Shown here one piece after another: positions 18,368-27,066 of a stretch of DNA of 64,000 nucleotides. Every line of letters begins with the position of its first letter. Position 1 is the stretch's first letter. The translations under genes and the position numbers were made by a program. Origin of the DNA: Isosphaera sp. (GTDB lineage: Bacteria > Planctomycetota > Phycisphaerae > Phycisphaerales > UBA1924); NCBI GenBank assembly GCA_013822085.1, contig PNJV01000004.1:1-64000 (forward strand). Reading direction: 5' to 3'. Under the pieces are notes generated by a model that saw only the letters and a list, made by a program, of their open reading frames with translations, was not told where the DNA came from and made no database searches.

Positions 18368-19006
18368 TCAGTGCACGCCGGCCGACTCGCCCGAGAGCCG
18401 GTTGGCAAAGTGCGCCTCCTGCACCGGCACCAAATGGTGGAGGATGTTGGCCAGGATCGCCGCGGGGCTGCCCACCGCGTCCACCTCGCTGACGATCTGG
18501 GCCGGGTACTGCGACAGGACCGGGTACGTCTCGCGCTCGTACACGCTCCAGCGGTGGCGGATGACCTCCTCGCGGGCGTCGTCGAGGCGGTTCTCCTTCA
18601 GGGCCCTGCGGCGGAGGCGCTCGATCATTTTTTCCTTGTCCCGACAGACCAGGTGGATGATCTTGAGGACCTTGATGTGCTTGTCCAGGAGCTGGGCCTG
18701 GTGCTCGTTGCGCGGGATGCCGTCGAGGATCAGCAGGTCCTCCTTGGGCTTGTAGATGCTCAGGATGGTGCGGGCGTGCATGTGCTGGTTCCACATCTGC
18801 ACGGTGGGCTCGTCGGGGACCAGCTCGCCGCGGGAGGAGTGCTCGTAGAAGAGCTTGCCCAGGGGGGAGTTGATGTCGATGTTGCGGAAGACATCGCCGC
18901 AGGAGAGGTGGTAAAAACCTGGGATGTTGCCCAGGATCTTGCCCTGGGTCCCCTTGCCCGCGCCCGGGGCGCCAAAGAGCAGGACGGTGCGGTAACGGCT
19001 CGCCAT
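18368..19006 (-). CDS. Adenylate kinase-like nucleoside monophosphate kinase
   Basis: The 212-residue P-loop kinase has GAPGAGKGTQ, the NMP-binding LSCGDVFR, LDGIPRNEHQAQLLD and NRLDD near the LID. These match adenylate kinase (ATP + AMP to 2 ADP), but the LID is of the short type without the zinc-binding insert, and FPR is changed to IPR. adk normally sits between secY and infA, and that slot is empty in this window, so this could be the adenylate kinase of the cell. A GGAGGA precedes ATG 19006. Confidence 0.85.
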   Translation of the reverse strand: MASRYRTVLLFGAPGAGKGTQGKILGNIPGFYHLSCGDVFRNIDINSPLGKLFYEHSSRGELVPDEPTVQMWNQHMHARTILSIYKPKEDLLILDGIPRNEHQAQLLDKHIKVLKIIHLVCRDKEKMIERLRRRALKENRLDDAREEVIRHRWSVYERETYPVLSQYPAQIVSEVDAVGSPAAILANILHHLVPVQEAHFANRLSGESAGVH

Positions 19007-19189
19007 GCGCGGTCCTCCGTGTTCAGACGGCCCCGGCCCGAGCTGACAACCTACGCGGTGCGCGGCCCCAGAGCAAGGGGGAGCGCCCGGCGCGCCGCCG
19101 GTGTGCGGCCGGTCGGCGGCCAGCGCTGACCGGGGGCCGACGCGGCGATCCCGGGCCCGAGACACCGGCCGGGGGCCGGCCCCCGCTCG

Positions 19190-19954
19190 TTACGGGACGC
19201 GCCGGGCCCGGCGGGCCCGCAGGACCGACCACGGGGCCACCGTCAGGGCCATGGCCGCCATGGCCAGGGCGATGATCACCGGGACCCGCGCCGGCCAGGG
19301 GCCCAGGACGTCGGCCAGCGTGGGCGCGCCGGCGGACGAATCGCCCAGGAACGCGAAGTTGGCCCCGAAACGCACGTTGATGGGCATGACCAGGAGCGTG
19401 TAGCCGAGCATCACCGCCACGGCCAGGCGGAAGTCACGCCACCAGGGGCGGTAGCCGCGGACCACCACCGCGTAGATCGGCGGGAAGACCACGAGCCAAT
19501 GGAAGGCCCAGAACTCCCAGAACCGCGGGTAGACCGGGCCGTGACGCACGATCGGGGTCACAAAGGCCTGCGTCGAGAGCCCCACGCCCACGCACCACAA
19601 GAGCGTGGCCATCCACCGGCGGCCGGTGATCAGGTAGAGCGGGCCGATCAGCGAGAGCCAGTCGCAGATCTGGAGCGGCAGGCGGTCGTGCCAGGCGCCC
19701 GGCTCGGTGGGGTCGGGCACGACGATCTGGCGGTACATCATCGCCGACCAGACGCAGGCGCCCAGGTGCCCGATGATCGCGGCGGTGCGCCCCTCGTGCC
19801 CGCGCGCCGCGGTCCACCGCCCGAGCCACAGCAGCGCCCCGAGCCCCAGGAGCGAGGCGAGCACCACGCCCAGGTGCGGCAGCGTGAAGGCGGCGAAGCC
19901 CTCGGGCCACGCGGCTCTCAAGGGCGCCTGGATGGGACCTGTGGCGGTGGTCAT
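19190..19954 (-). CDS. YwaF/TIGR02206-type integral membrane protein
   Basis: A 254-residue protein with about seven hydrophobic segments. The block RLPLQICDWLSLIGPLYLITG, the PIYAVVVRGYRP segment and INVRFGANFAFLG resemble the YwaF family of small membrane proteins of unknown function. Conserved polar residues in the membrane (Asp in ICDW, His in WAFHW) suggest transport or an enzymatic role, but no function is established. It stands alone between the NMP kinase and def. Confidence 0.7.
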   Translation of the reverse strand: MTTATGPIQAPLRAAWPEGFAAFTLPHLGVVLASLLGLGALLWLGRWTAARGHEGRTAAIIGHLGACVWSAMMYRQIVVPDPTEPGAWHDRLPLQICDWLSLIGPLYLITGRRWMATLLWCVGVGLSTQAFVTPIVRHGPVYPRFWEFWAFHWLVVFPPIYAVVVRGYRPWWRDFRLAVAVMLGYTLLVMPINVRFGANFAFLGDSSAGAPTLADVLGPWPARVPVIIALAMAAMALTVAPWSVLRARRARRVP

Positions 19955-20011
19955 GCGGCTGCCCTGGGGGGGACGCCGCGGCGCGGGCTGGGCGCTGCGG
20001 CGGTGTGGATC

Positions 20012-20587
20012 TTACTTGCGGGCGGCGTCATCGAGCCGGCGCAGGGCCGCGCGGGCCTTCTCCCGCGCAGCGGTGGTGAAGCGGTCGATGATCAGCCGGC
20101 CGTCGAGGTGGTCCTGCTCGTGCTGCCAGCAGCGGGCCAGGAGCCCGCCGCTGCGCGCCGTGAAGAGCGCGCCGTCGGCCCCGGTGGCCTCGATGGTGAT
20201 CTGCTCGGGCCTGACGACCCCGCCGGCGATCTCGGGCAGGCTCAGGCAGCCCTCGGACATCATCTCGGTGTGGGCGCTGGGCTCGCGCAGGACGGGGTTG
20301 ATGTAGACCGCTGGGGCGGCCGTCGCCGTCGGGGGGTTGTCATGGGGCGATCGGCCCGGCTCGTCGCCCGAGGGTGCAACAGCCGGGACGTGGCACACGA
20401 ACAGGCGCCAGGGCAGGCCCACCTGCGGCGCCGCCAGGCCGATGCCCTCGTGCTGGGCCATCAGCTCGATCATGCGCTGGGCCACCTCCAGGACGTGGGC
20501 GTTGACCTGGGGAACGGGCCGGGCACGGAACCGGAGCACCGGGTCGGGGTAATGCACAAGCCGCAGGGAGCCTGGGTCGATCGGCAT
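20012..20587 (-). CDS. def: Peptide deformylase
   Basis: Removes the formyl group from the initiator Met of new proteins. The three motifs are present: GIGLAAPQVG, EGCLSLP (Cys metal ligand) and HEQDHLDG (two His ligands and the catalytic Glu). At 191 residues it has an Asp/Pro-rich loop of about 20 residues between motifs 1 and 2. ATG 20587 puts the first beta strand at the expected place. It is divergent from the TPR gene. Confidence 0.94.
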   Translation of the reverse strand: MPIDPGSLRLVHYPDPVLRFRARPVPQVNAHVLEVAQRMIELMAQHEGIGLAAPQVGLPWRLFVCHVPAVAPSGDEPGRSPHDNPPTATAAPAVYINPVLREPSAHTEMMSEGCLSLPEIAGGVVRPEQITIEATGADGALFTARSGGLLARCWQHEQDHLDGRLIIDRFTTAAREKARAALRRLDDAARK

Positions 20588-20692
20588 GATCGCACCAGCG
20601 TAGCTGGGGATCGCTAGGATGGCCCTAGGGCTATGCGCGTCGGCGGCCTGGGGCGCCGGGGCGCCCACGGCCCGGTCGAGGGAGGATCAGCG

Positions 20693-22252
20693 TTGGCGAT
20701 CTTCGGTTGGAGCAAGTCCAAGCAGCCCACGCCCCCCGACCCGCAGCACCCCGGCGGCGCGCCCAAGGCCGAGGGGGCCTCCACGGGGGAGAAGGCCCCG
20801 ACTGAAGCGTCGGGCGCCTCGGCCGCGTTCTCTCCCGAGAAGGCGCGGAGCTTCTTCGATCGCGGCCGCAAGCTGGAGGAGGCGGGGCAGTACGAGTACG
20901 CCATGACGATGTGGCTCACGGGGATGCGCTCGGACCCGGGGAGCATCGAGGGGCTCGAGGGGTTCTTCCGCTGCGCCGACCGCTTCCGGGCCGGCGGCGA
21001 CGCCAAGGCCTCGCGCGAGACCGAGCGCCTGGCGGGGGGCTCGACGCCGATCGACCGGTTCCTGACGGCGGTGCTGAGCTGGTCGATGAACCCCAAGGCC
21101 CCGGACCTTGCCGTGCGGGCGCTGGTCGCGGCGGGGGACCTTGGGCTGTCGGAGGTGGGGCGGTGGATCGCGCCCAAGGCGGTGGTGGTGCTGCGCAACG
21201 AGGACCGCCCGCGCAAGGACATGGCCCTGAGGCTCAAGGAGGCGTGCTTCAAGGTCGGGGCCGTGGAGCTGGCCCTGGAGGCGGCCACGGTGGCGCTGCG
21301 CGTGGACCCGACGGACAACAAGCTGGCGGCGGAGGTCAAGAACCTCTCGGCTGAGGCGACCATGTCCAAGGGGGGCTACGAGCAGACGGGCCAGAGCGGC
21401 GGCTTCCGCACCAACGTGCGGGACATCGACAAGCAGCGCAAGCTCGAAGAGGGCGAGCGGGTGGTCAAGTCGGCGTCGGTGATCGAGCGGGTGCTGGCCG
21501 AGGCCAAGGCCAAGTACCAGGCCAGCCCTGCCGACAAGCCGAGCGTGCTGGCGTACGTCAAGGCCCTGGCCGAGCGCGGCCGGCCCGAGGACGAGCAAGC
21601 GGCCCTTGAGGTTCTCGACTCGGCGTACCAGAGCACGCAGGAGTTCCGCTTCCGCAAGGCTGCCGGCGACCTGCGCATCCGGCGGGCGCGGCGCGAGCTG
21701 CGGGCCCTGCGCGAGAGCGCCGCGGCCACCCCCGCGGACGCCGGCCTGGCCCAGCGCGTGCGGGAGGCCGAGGCGTCGGTGCTGCGGTCGGAGATCGGCG
21801 AGCTGGAGGCCCAGATCGGGGCGTACCCGACGGACCTGTCGATCCGCTTCGAGCTGGGCAAGCGCTACGTCGAGGCGGGGGCGCACGAGAGGGCCATCGA
21901 GCAGTTGCAGCTCTCCAAGGGGGACGCGCGGCTCAAGGCCCAGTCGCTCTCGATGCTCGGGCAGGCCTTTGCCGCCATGGACTGGCAGGACGAGGCGATC
22001 GACACCTTCCGCCAGGCGCTCGAGGGGGTGACCGACCCGGGCGACTCGGCCGGGCTGGACCTGCGCTACGGGCTGCTCGGGGCGCTGGGGCGACGCGCCG
22101 AGACCGACCGCGACCTGCCCAGCGCCGAGGAGGCGTACAAGCTGGCCTCGGCCATCGCGATCCAGCAGATCGGCTACCGCGACATCCGCGCACGCCGCGA
22201 CGCGCTCAAGGCCCTGCTGGCCTCCATCCGCGCCGGCGAGGCCGGGGCCTGA
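20693..22252 (+). CDS. TPR-repeat protein
   Basis: A 519-residue, mostly helical protein with tetratricopeptide-like repeats (for example around RKLEEAGQYEYAMTMW near the N-terminus and in the last 150 residues, ELGKRYVEAGAHERAIEQL). It begins with a short AIFGWSKSK leader and a charged linker. I choose TTG 20693 because GGAGGA lies six bases ahead; the upstream ATG at 20633 has no ribosome-binding site. No signal peptide is visible, so it is probably cytoplasmic. Two bases separate it from kdsB. Function unknown. Confidence 0.78.
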   Translation: MAIFGWSKSKQPTPPDPQHPGGAPKAEGASTGEKAPTEASGASAAFSPEKARSFFDRGRKLEEAGQYEYAMTMWLTGMRSDPGSIEGLEGFFRCADRFRAGGDAKASRETERLAGGSTPIDRFLTAVLSWSMNPKAPDLAVRALVAAGDLGLSEVGRWIAPKAVVVLRNEDRPRKDMALRLKEACFKVGAVELALEAATVALRVDPTDNKLAAEVKNLSAEATMSKGGYEQTGQSGGFRTNVRDIDKQRKLEEGERVVKSASVIERVLAEAKAKYQASPADKPSVLAYVKALAERGRPEDEQAALEVLDSAYQSTQEFRFRKAAGDLRIRRARRELRALRESAAATPADAGLAQRVREAEASVLRSEIGELEAQIGAYPTDLSIRFELGKRYVEAGAHERAIEQLQLSKGDARLKAQSLSMLGQAFAAMDWQDEAIDTFRQALEGVTDPGDSAGLDLRYGLLGALGRRAETDRDLPSAEEAYKLASAIAIQQIGYRDIRARRDALKALLASIRAGEAGA

Positions 22253-22254
22253 GG

Positions 22255-23031
22255 GTGGCCCCAGCGGCCACGGTGATCGTCCCGGCGCGCCTGGCCTCGA
22301 CGCGCCTGCCCGAGAAGGTCCTGCTTGCGCGCACGGGCCGGCCGCTGGTCCAGCACGTCGTCGACGCGGCCCGCGCCGCGCCCGGGGTCGGGCGCGTGGT
22401 GGTGGCCGTCGATCACGCGCGCATCGCCCGGGCGCTCCGGCCGTTCGGCACCGAGTGCGTGCTCACCGACGCGTCGCACCCGAACGGGACGTCCAGGCTG
22501 GCCCAGGCGGCGCAGCTGCTGGGGCTGGGCGAGGACGACCCCGTCGTCAACGCCCAGGGGGACGAGCCCGAGCTGCCGGCGGCGGTGATCGGCGCGGCGC
22601 TGGGGGCGCTGCTGGGCTCGCGCTGGGCCTCGATCGGGACCGTGGCCAGCCCGATCAGCGACCCTCGCCAGGCGCACGACCCCAACGTGGTCAAAGTGGC
22701 CCGGGCGCCCGACGGCCGGGCCCTGTACTTCTCCAGGGCCCCCATCCCGCACGACCGCGACGCGGCGGGCCCGCCCACGGGCCCGGCCGCGGCCCACCCG
22801 TGCCTGCGGCACATCGGCGTGTACGCCTACCGGGCGGGGTTCCTGCGCGCCTATGCCGCCATGGAGCCCACGCCGCTGGAGACGACCGAGAAGCTCGAGC
22901 AGCTGCGGGCCCTGGAGCGCGGGCACGCCATCGCCGTGGCGCTGGCCGAGGCGCCCCACACCGGGATCGACACGGCCGAGCAGTACGAGGCGTTCGTGGC
23001 TCGCCTGGGCGGCCCGGCAGCGGCCCGCTAA
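22255..23031 (+). CDS. kdsB: 3-deoxy-manno-octulosonate cytidylyltransferase
   Basis: Activates Kdo as CMP-Kdo for the inner core of lipopolysaccharide. The nucleotide-binding signature IVPARLASTRLPEK, the NAQGDEPE block and YFSRAPIPHDRD are clear, and the C-terminal GIDTAEQYEAF matches. The length of 258 residues is normal. GTG 22255 follows the TPR stop by two bases; GTG 22273, six codons in, is the alternative. It indicates an outer membrane with LPS. Confidence 0.93.
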   Translation: MAPAATVIVPARLASTRLPEKVLLARTGRPLVQHVVDAARAAPGVGRVVVAVDHARIARALRPFGTECVLTDASHPNGTSRLAQAAQLLGLGEDDPVVNAQGDEPELPAAVIGAALGALLGSRWASIGTVASPISDPRQAHDPNVVKVARAPDGRALYFSRAPIPHDRDAAGPPTGPAAAHPCLRHIGVYAYRAGFLRAYAAMEPTPLETTEKLEQLRALERGHAIAVALAEAPHTGIDTAEQYEAFVARLGGPAAAR

Positions 23032-23046
23032 GGCGATGGGCGGGGG

Positions 23047-24351
23047 TCAGAGCGTGGCGGTCTGCAAGCGCGCGATCGTCAGCGCCAGCAGCTGGCAGCG
23101 CTCGACCAGCGAGGGGAGCTCGATCCACTCCTGGGGCGTGTGCAGGCCACCGCCGCGGACGCCGAGGGTGTCGAGCACCGCCAGGGGGCGGTCGGAGGTG
23201 GCGCGGGCGTCCTGGAGGTTGTTGCCGTCGCAGACGCCGGCGGTCTGGGCCGTGGGCAGGGGCTGGCCCAGGTCGCTGGCGACGCCCGCCACCAGGCGCA
23301 GGAGCGCCTCGGTGTGAGCGGTGGCGGGCTTGGCGGGCCTCTGGAAGGAGGCCGTCAGGCTCAGAGCGGGGAGCGCGTCGGGCGTGGTCTGGGTGGCCCC
23401 GAGCCGGTCCAGGAGCGACCGGCCCGCCTCGGGCGTCGGGTAGCGGGCGTTGCCCCAGGCGCGGGCGGTGTCGGCCACGACGTTGGGTGCGGCCCGGCAC
23501 CAGAGCGGCGAGACGTTCACGCACAGGCCGCGCGCCGGGTCGCTCAGGGCGTGGACGCGCTGGATCTCGCCGGCCAGAGCGCCCACGGCCGAGACGCCGG
23601 AGGCGAAGTCGCGTCCGACGTGGGCCGCTCGCCCGCGGGCCTCGATCATGAAGGCGCCCGACCCGCCGCGCGCGGTGACGATGGCGCCGCCGGCGGCGGC
23701 GGGCTCGAGGGCCAGGGCGGCGTGGTAGACCGGCGCACCGCCGGCGTGGGTGCGCAGGGCCTCGGCGCGCAGGGCTGAGTCGGAGTGGTACGAGCCGGTC
23801 TCCTCGTCGGCGTTGAGCATGAGCGTCCAGCGCGCCTCGGCGCCCGCGTCCTGGAGCGCTTCGAGGGCGTGGATGGCGATGACCAGGCCGCCCTTCATGT
23901 CCACGCAGCCGGGCCCGGTGGCGGTCCGCCCGTCCGGGGCGACGCAGAGCCGGGAAAAGTCGCCGGCGGGCTCGTGCACCGTGTCCAGGTGCCCGGCGAT
24001 GAGGACCGCCGGTGGCGGGGCCGGCGCGCCCGCGTCGGGCTGGGCACGGCCGGCTCGGCGGGCGACCCAGACCGGCGGGACCCAGCCGTGGCTCGGGGCG
24101 CGCAGGGCCGCGTCGGGGTCGCCGGCGCGCCAGGCGTTGATCCAGGGGGGGCGCGGCTGGCCGGGGACGGTCGCCAGCGCGGCGCCAAGGGCCCGGGCGC
24201 GCTGGGTGAGCAGGTCGGCGGATTCCTCGATGGCGTCGCGGTTCTCTGCGCCGGTGGGCAGGGCCACGTGGCGGCGCAGGTCCTCCAGGAGCGCCTGGCG
24301 GCGGGCCAGGACGCGGTCTAGCACCGCGGCCTCGATGCTCGTGATGGCCAT
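23047..24351 (-). CDS. M20 family metallopeptidase
   Basis: The 434-residue protein has the two-zinc M20 motifs: GHLDTV, the bridging Asp in GCVDMKGG, catalytic Glu-Glu in NADEETGS, and the C-terminal His in LHTPQEW, with a dimerisation domain between them. The spacing resembles CPG2-like glutamate carboxypeptidases, but ArgE and DapE relatives share these motifs. It precedes dapF on the same strand by 11 bases, which hints at an amino-acid or peptide substrate. Substrate not certain. Confidence 0.85.
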   Translation of the reverse strand: MAITSIEAAVLDRVLARRQALLEDLRRHVALPTGAENRDAIEESADLLTQRARALGAALATVPGQPRPPWINAWRAGDPDAALRAPSHGWVPPVWVARRAGRAQPDAGAPAPPPAVLIAGHLDTVHEPAGDFSRLCVAPDGRTATGPGCVDMKGGLVIAIHALEALQDAGAEARWTLMLNADEETGSYHSDSALRAEALRTHAGGAPVYHAALALEPAAAGGAIVTARGGSGAFMIEARGRAAHVGRDFASGVSAVGALAGEIQRVHALSDPARGLCVNVSPLWCRAAPNVVADTARAWGNARYPTPEAGRSLLDRLGATQTTPDALPALSLTASFQRPAKPATAHTEALLRLVAGVASDLGQPLPTAQTAGVCDGNNLQDARATSDRPLAVLDTLGVRGGGLHTPQEWIELPSLVERCQLLALTIARLQTATL

Positions 24352-24362
24352 GGGGACTGCTC

Positions 24363-25292
24363 CTAGGCGTCAGCGGGGGCGTCAGCGGGCCAGAGGACCT
24401 CGCAGACCTCTTGGGCGGGGCCGGTCATGAGCACGCCGGCGTCGTCGCTGGGCCACTCGATGCGCAGCTCGCCGCCGGGGAGCTCGATCACCGCTGCGCG
24501 GTTCAGCCGGCCGGTCAGGACGCCGGCGACGAGCACGGCGCAGGCCCCGGTGCCGCAGGCCATGGTGGCCCCGGAGCCGCGCTCCCAGGTCCGCACCAGG
24601 GCGCGGTCGGGGGCGAGGCGGCGCACAAAGTGTGCGTTGACGCGGCCGGGGAAGGCCGGCCAGGTCTCAGCGGCTGGGCCGGCGCGCTCGAGTGGGACGG
24701 CCTGGGCCTGGGCGCAGAAGAAGACCGCGTGGGGGTTGCCCATGGACAGGGCGCAGACCAGGCCGTCGTGGCCGGCGGCGTCGAGCCCCTGGCGCAGGTC
24801 GGCGGGCGCGTCGGGGGGCACGGGCGCGTCCAGGACGCCTCGCGGGCCGCCCCGGAGCGTCGTGGGGATGCGCGCCGGGTCGAGGATCGGCGCGCCCATG
24901 TCCACCGTGACGCGCTCGACGCGCCCGCCGCCGGGCAGGACGCGCAGGGCCAGCACGCCGCGGCCGGTCTCGACGAGCATCGGGTCCTGCCGGTTGCCCA
25001 GGCGCTCGTGGGCGAACTTGGCCACGCAGCGGACGCCGTTGCCGCACATGGCGCCCTCGCTGGCGTCGGCGTTGAACATGCGCATGCGGACGGTGGCCCC
25101 GGCGGCGGCGGCGGCGGGGGTCGGGCGGGCCACGAGGATCACGCCGTCGGAGCCCACGCCGGTGTGGCGGTGGCTCATGGCGCGGACCAGCTCGGGCAGG
25201 TCGGACCTGTGCTCGAGCTGGGGCTGGCTGACGGCGTCGAGGTACAGGTAGTCGTTGCCGGCCCCGTGCATTTTGATGGCTCGGATGGTCAT
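24363..25292 (-). CDS. dapF: Diaminopimelate epimerase
   Basis: Interconverts LL- and meso-diaminopimelate for lysine and peptidoglycan. It has MHGAGNDYLYLD at the N-terminus and the two catalytic Cys regions, MCGNGVRC (Cys83) and MACGTGACA in the second half. The length of 309 residues is normal for the family with an Ala-rich loop near 60. ATG 25292 is the canonical start (MTIRAIKMHGAGND), although the frame stays open upstream. Downstream it is nearly joined to the M20 gene. Confidence 0.93.
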   Translation of the reverse strand: MTIRAIKMHGAGNDYLYLDAVSQPQLEHRSDLPELVRAMSHRHTGVGSDGVILVARPTPAAAAAGATVRMRMFNADASEGAMCGNGVRCVAKFAHERLGNRQDPMLVETGRGVLALRVLPGGGRVERVTVDMGAPILDPARIPTTLRGGPRGVLDAPVPPDAPADLRQGLDAAGHDGLVCALSMGNPHAVFFCAQAQAVPLERAGPAAETWPAFPGRVNAHFVRRLAPDRALVRTWERGSGATMACGTGACAVLVAGVLTGRLNRAAVIELPGGELRIEWPSDDAGVLMTGPAQEVCEVLWPADAPADA

Positions 25293-25428
25293 GGCCGCTC
25301 CAGAACCTCCCGCCGAGTGCGCGCCCGCTCCTGCGCGTGCGTGCAGACCCGCTTGGGGGCCCACGCCCAGGGCCCAGGCGCTGGCCGGGTGCCCCGCCGC
25401 CGACGCTGCGGCGTTAGGCCGGTGCGGC

Positions 25429-25495
25429 GGGGGTACGGGGGGTGCGGGGGGTGCGGTGGGCCGGGTGTGTGTGTGTGGGTGGGTGTGGGGCTGGG
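25429..25495 (+). repeat. G-rich tract with GT repeat (G-quadruplex motif)
   Basis: The 240-bp gap between the M48 gene and dapF holds at least eight G-runs of three to six bases and a short GT dinucleotide run on the plus strand. Both flanking genes are on the minus strand, so their mRNA carries the C-rich version. No gene is seen in the gap. Confidence 0.65.
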
Positions 25496-25532
25496 AGATG
25501 GGAGTATTCAATGCCCGGCGGCTGCGCGCAGC

Positions 25533-27062
25533 TCACGGGGCCAGCACCGACCAGGCCAGGCCCAGCACCAGGACCGCGGCCGAGGCCAGCTTGATCCGCG
25601 CGACCTGCCGGTCGATGGGCAGCGCCCCCGGCAGGGCCAGGGGCTGGCCGTCGATCGAGGCCGAGTGCTTGCCCGCGCCCAGGTCCGCGGCCCGCCCGAT
25701 GCGCTGGGCGATGGAGCCGTGGCGCCACATGAACCGGTGCGGGTCCATGCGGTGCATGCGGGCCACGCCCGCCAGCGCCGAGCCGAAGAGGCCCGCGGCC
25801 AGGCGCAGCGCCTCGGGCGTCGGCGGGGCCTGGCCCTGGCCGGCCATGGCCCGCACGGCGTCGGCGTCGGCCTGCCACTCGAAGCGGCGGCTGACCCACC
25901 CGAAGAGCACGGCGCCCACCGCGGCCGAGGGCACGCCCACGCCCCAGAGGGCCGCCGCTGAGGCAGCGGTCTGGAGCTGGCCGGCGGCGTCGGCGGGGCC
26001 CGGGCCGATCAGCCGGAGCGTCACGTCCACCAGCGCCCCAGCGGCGCCGGCCAACGCCATGACGGCGACCATCGTCCAGGGCAGGTGCCCGCGCCGCAGG
26101 TGGGAGACCTCGTGGGCGGTGACGGCGGCGATCTGGTCGGAGCTGAGCCCGTCCAGGAGGCGGTCGCTCAGGAAGACGTAGCGCAGGCCCGGGATGACGC
26201 CCACGACGGCGGCGTTTGCGGTGGTCCCTGCGGTGTCCCAGGCCAGGACGTCGCCGACGCGGGCCCCGGGCGCGCGGACCAGGCCGTCGAGGCGCTGGCG
26301 TAGGGGGCCCTCCGCCAGGGGCTTGGCCTGCCACAGCGTCCGGACGATCAACGGCCACAGCCCGATGCCCGCCAGCAGGCCCAGCAGCTGGGCTGCGCCC
26401 AGCGCCGCCGGCGCGTGCCGGCTGGTGCCCATCCAGGCCCCGATCTGGCCCAGGGTGCCGCTGTCGGCGTCCGAGGCGCGGAGGATCAGCCAGCGCACGC
26501 CGCGCTCGAGGGCCTCGCTCCAGGCCAGGACCGTCGCGCCGGCGATGAGCACCATGAGCAGCTGCTGACGCACCCGCAGCCGCACCCAGGCCCACCGGCC
26601 GAGCAGCGGCGGCACGGGCTGGCCGTCCTCCAGGCAGGCCAGGACCTCGGCCTCGCGCAGGCGCTGCTGGACGCCGGACATGCCCGCCCAGCCGGCGACG
26701 ATCACCAGCAGCGGCGGGCCGCAGGCGGCGACCTCGTCGATGAGGACCGGGTCGCCCATCACCGCGCGGACCTGGTCGAGCCAGCCCAGGCCCCAGACCG
26801 CGGCGGCGTGCCAGGCCAGCGCCAGCCAGGTGCAAAGGCCGGCGGCTCGGCTGGGGCCGTCCAGGTCGGCCGGCCCGGGGCGTTCGAGGCGGCGCTGGGC
26901 GGTCCAGCCGAAGAAGGCCGCGGCCGCGGCCAGGGCCGCGTGCGGGAGGATCGCCACGGCTGTCAGGGCTGCGGGGCCGAGGGTGCGCCCGCGGGCCGGC
27001 GCCGCCAGCGAGTCGGCAGCGGCGACCACGGCCAGGATCAGGATGATCGGCAGGGGCGCCAC
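25533..27062 (-). CDS. M48 family membrane zinc metalloprotease
   Basis: A 509-residue multi-pass membrane protein with the catalytic HEVSH at 317-321 and a likely third zinc ligand Glu395 in RRFEWQADADAV, as in HtpX/Ste24 peptidases. The region before the motif, RYVFLSDRLLDGLSSDQIAAVTAHE, is typical of the family. About eight hydrophobic segments surround the domain, more than in HtpX. It starts with GTG four bases after the stop of the lipoprotein gene, so the two are co-translated; it may process membrane proteins together with that lipoprotein. Confidence 0.85.
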   Translation of the reverse strand: MAPLPIILILAVVAAADSLAAPARGRTLGPAALTAVAILPHAALAAAAAFFGWTAQRRLERPGPADLDGPSRAAGLCTWLALAWHAAAVWGLGWLDQVRAVMGDPVLIDEVAACGPPLLVIVAGWAGMSGVQQRLREAEVLACLEDGQPVPPLLGRWAWVRLRVRQQLLMVLIAGATVLAWSEALERGVRWLILRASDADSGTLGQIGAWMGTSRHAPAALGAAQLLGLLAGIGLWPLIVRTLWQAKPLAEGPLRQRLDGLVRAPGARVGDVLAWDTAGTTANAAVVGVIPGLRYVFLSDRLLDGLSSDQIAAVTAHEVSHLRRGHLPWTMVAVMALAGAAGALVDVTLRLIGPGPADAAGQLQTAASAAALWGVGVPSAAVGAVLFGWVSRRFEWQADADAVRAMAGQGQAPPTPEALRLAAGLFGSALAGVARMHRMDPHRFMWRHGSIAQRIGRAADLGAGKHSASIDGQPLALPGALPIDRQVARIKLASAAVLVLGLAWSVLAP

Positions 27063-27066
27063 GGGC

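Noticed and set aside
18600..18660. T-rich stretch ATTTTTTCC near 18627 as a terminator
   Set aside because: Lies inside the NMP kinase coding region and encodes Lys residues; no stem precedes it in the right orientation.
20633..20692. ATG 20633 as the start of the TPR gene
   Set aside because: No ribosome-binding site and an Arg/Gly-rich leader; TTG 20693 has GGAGGA at good spacing.
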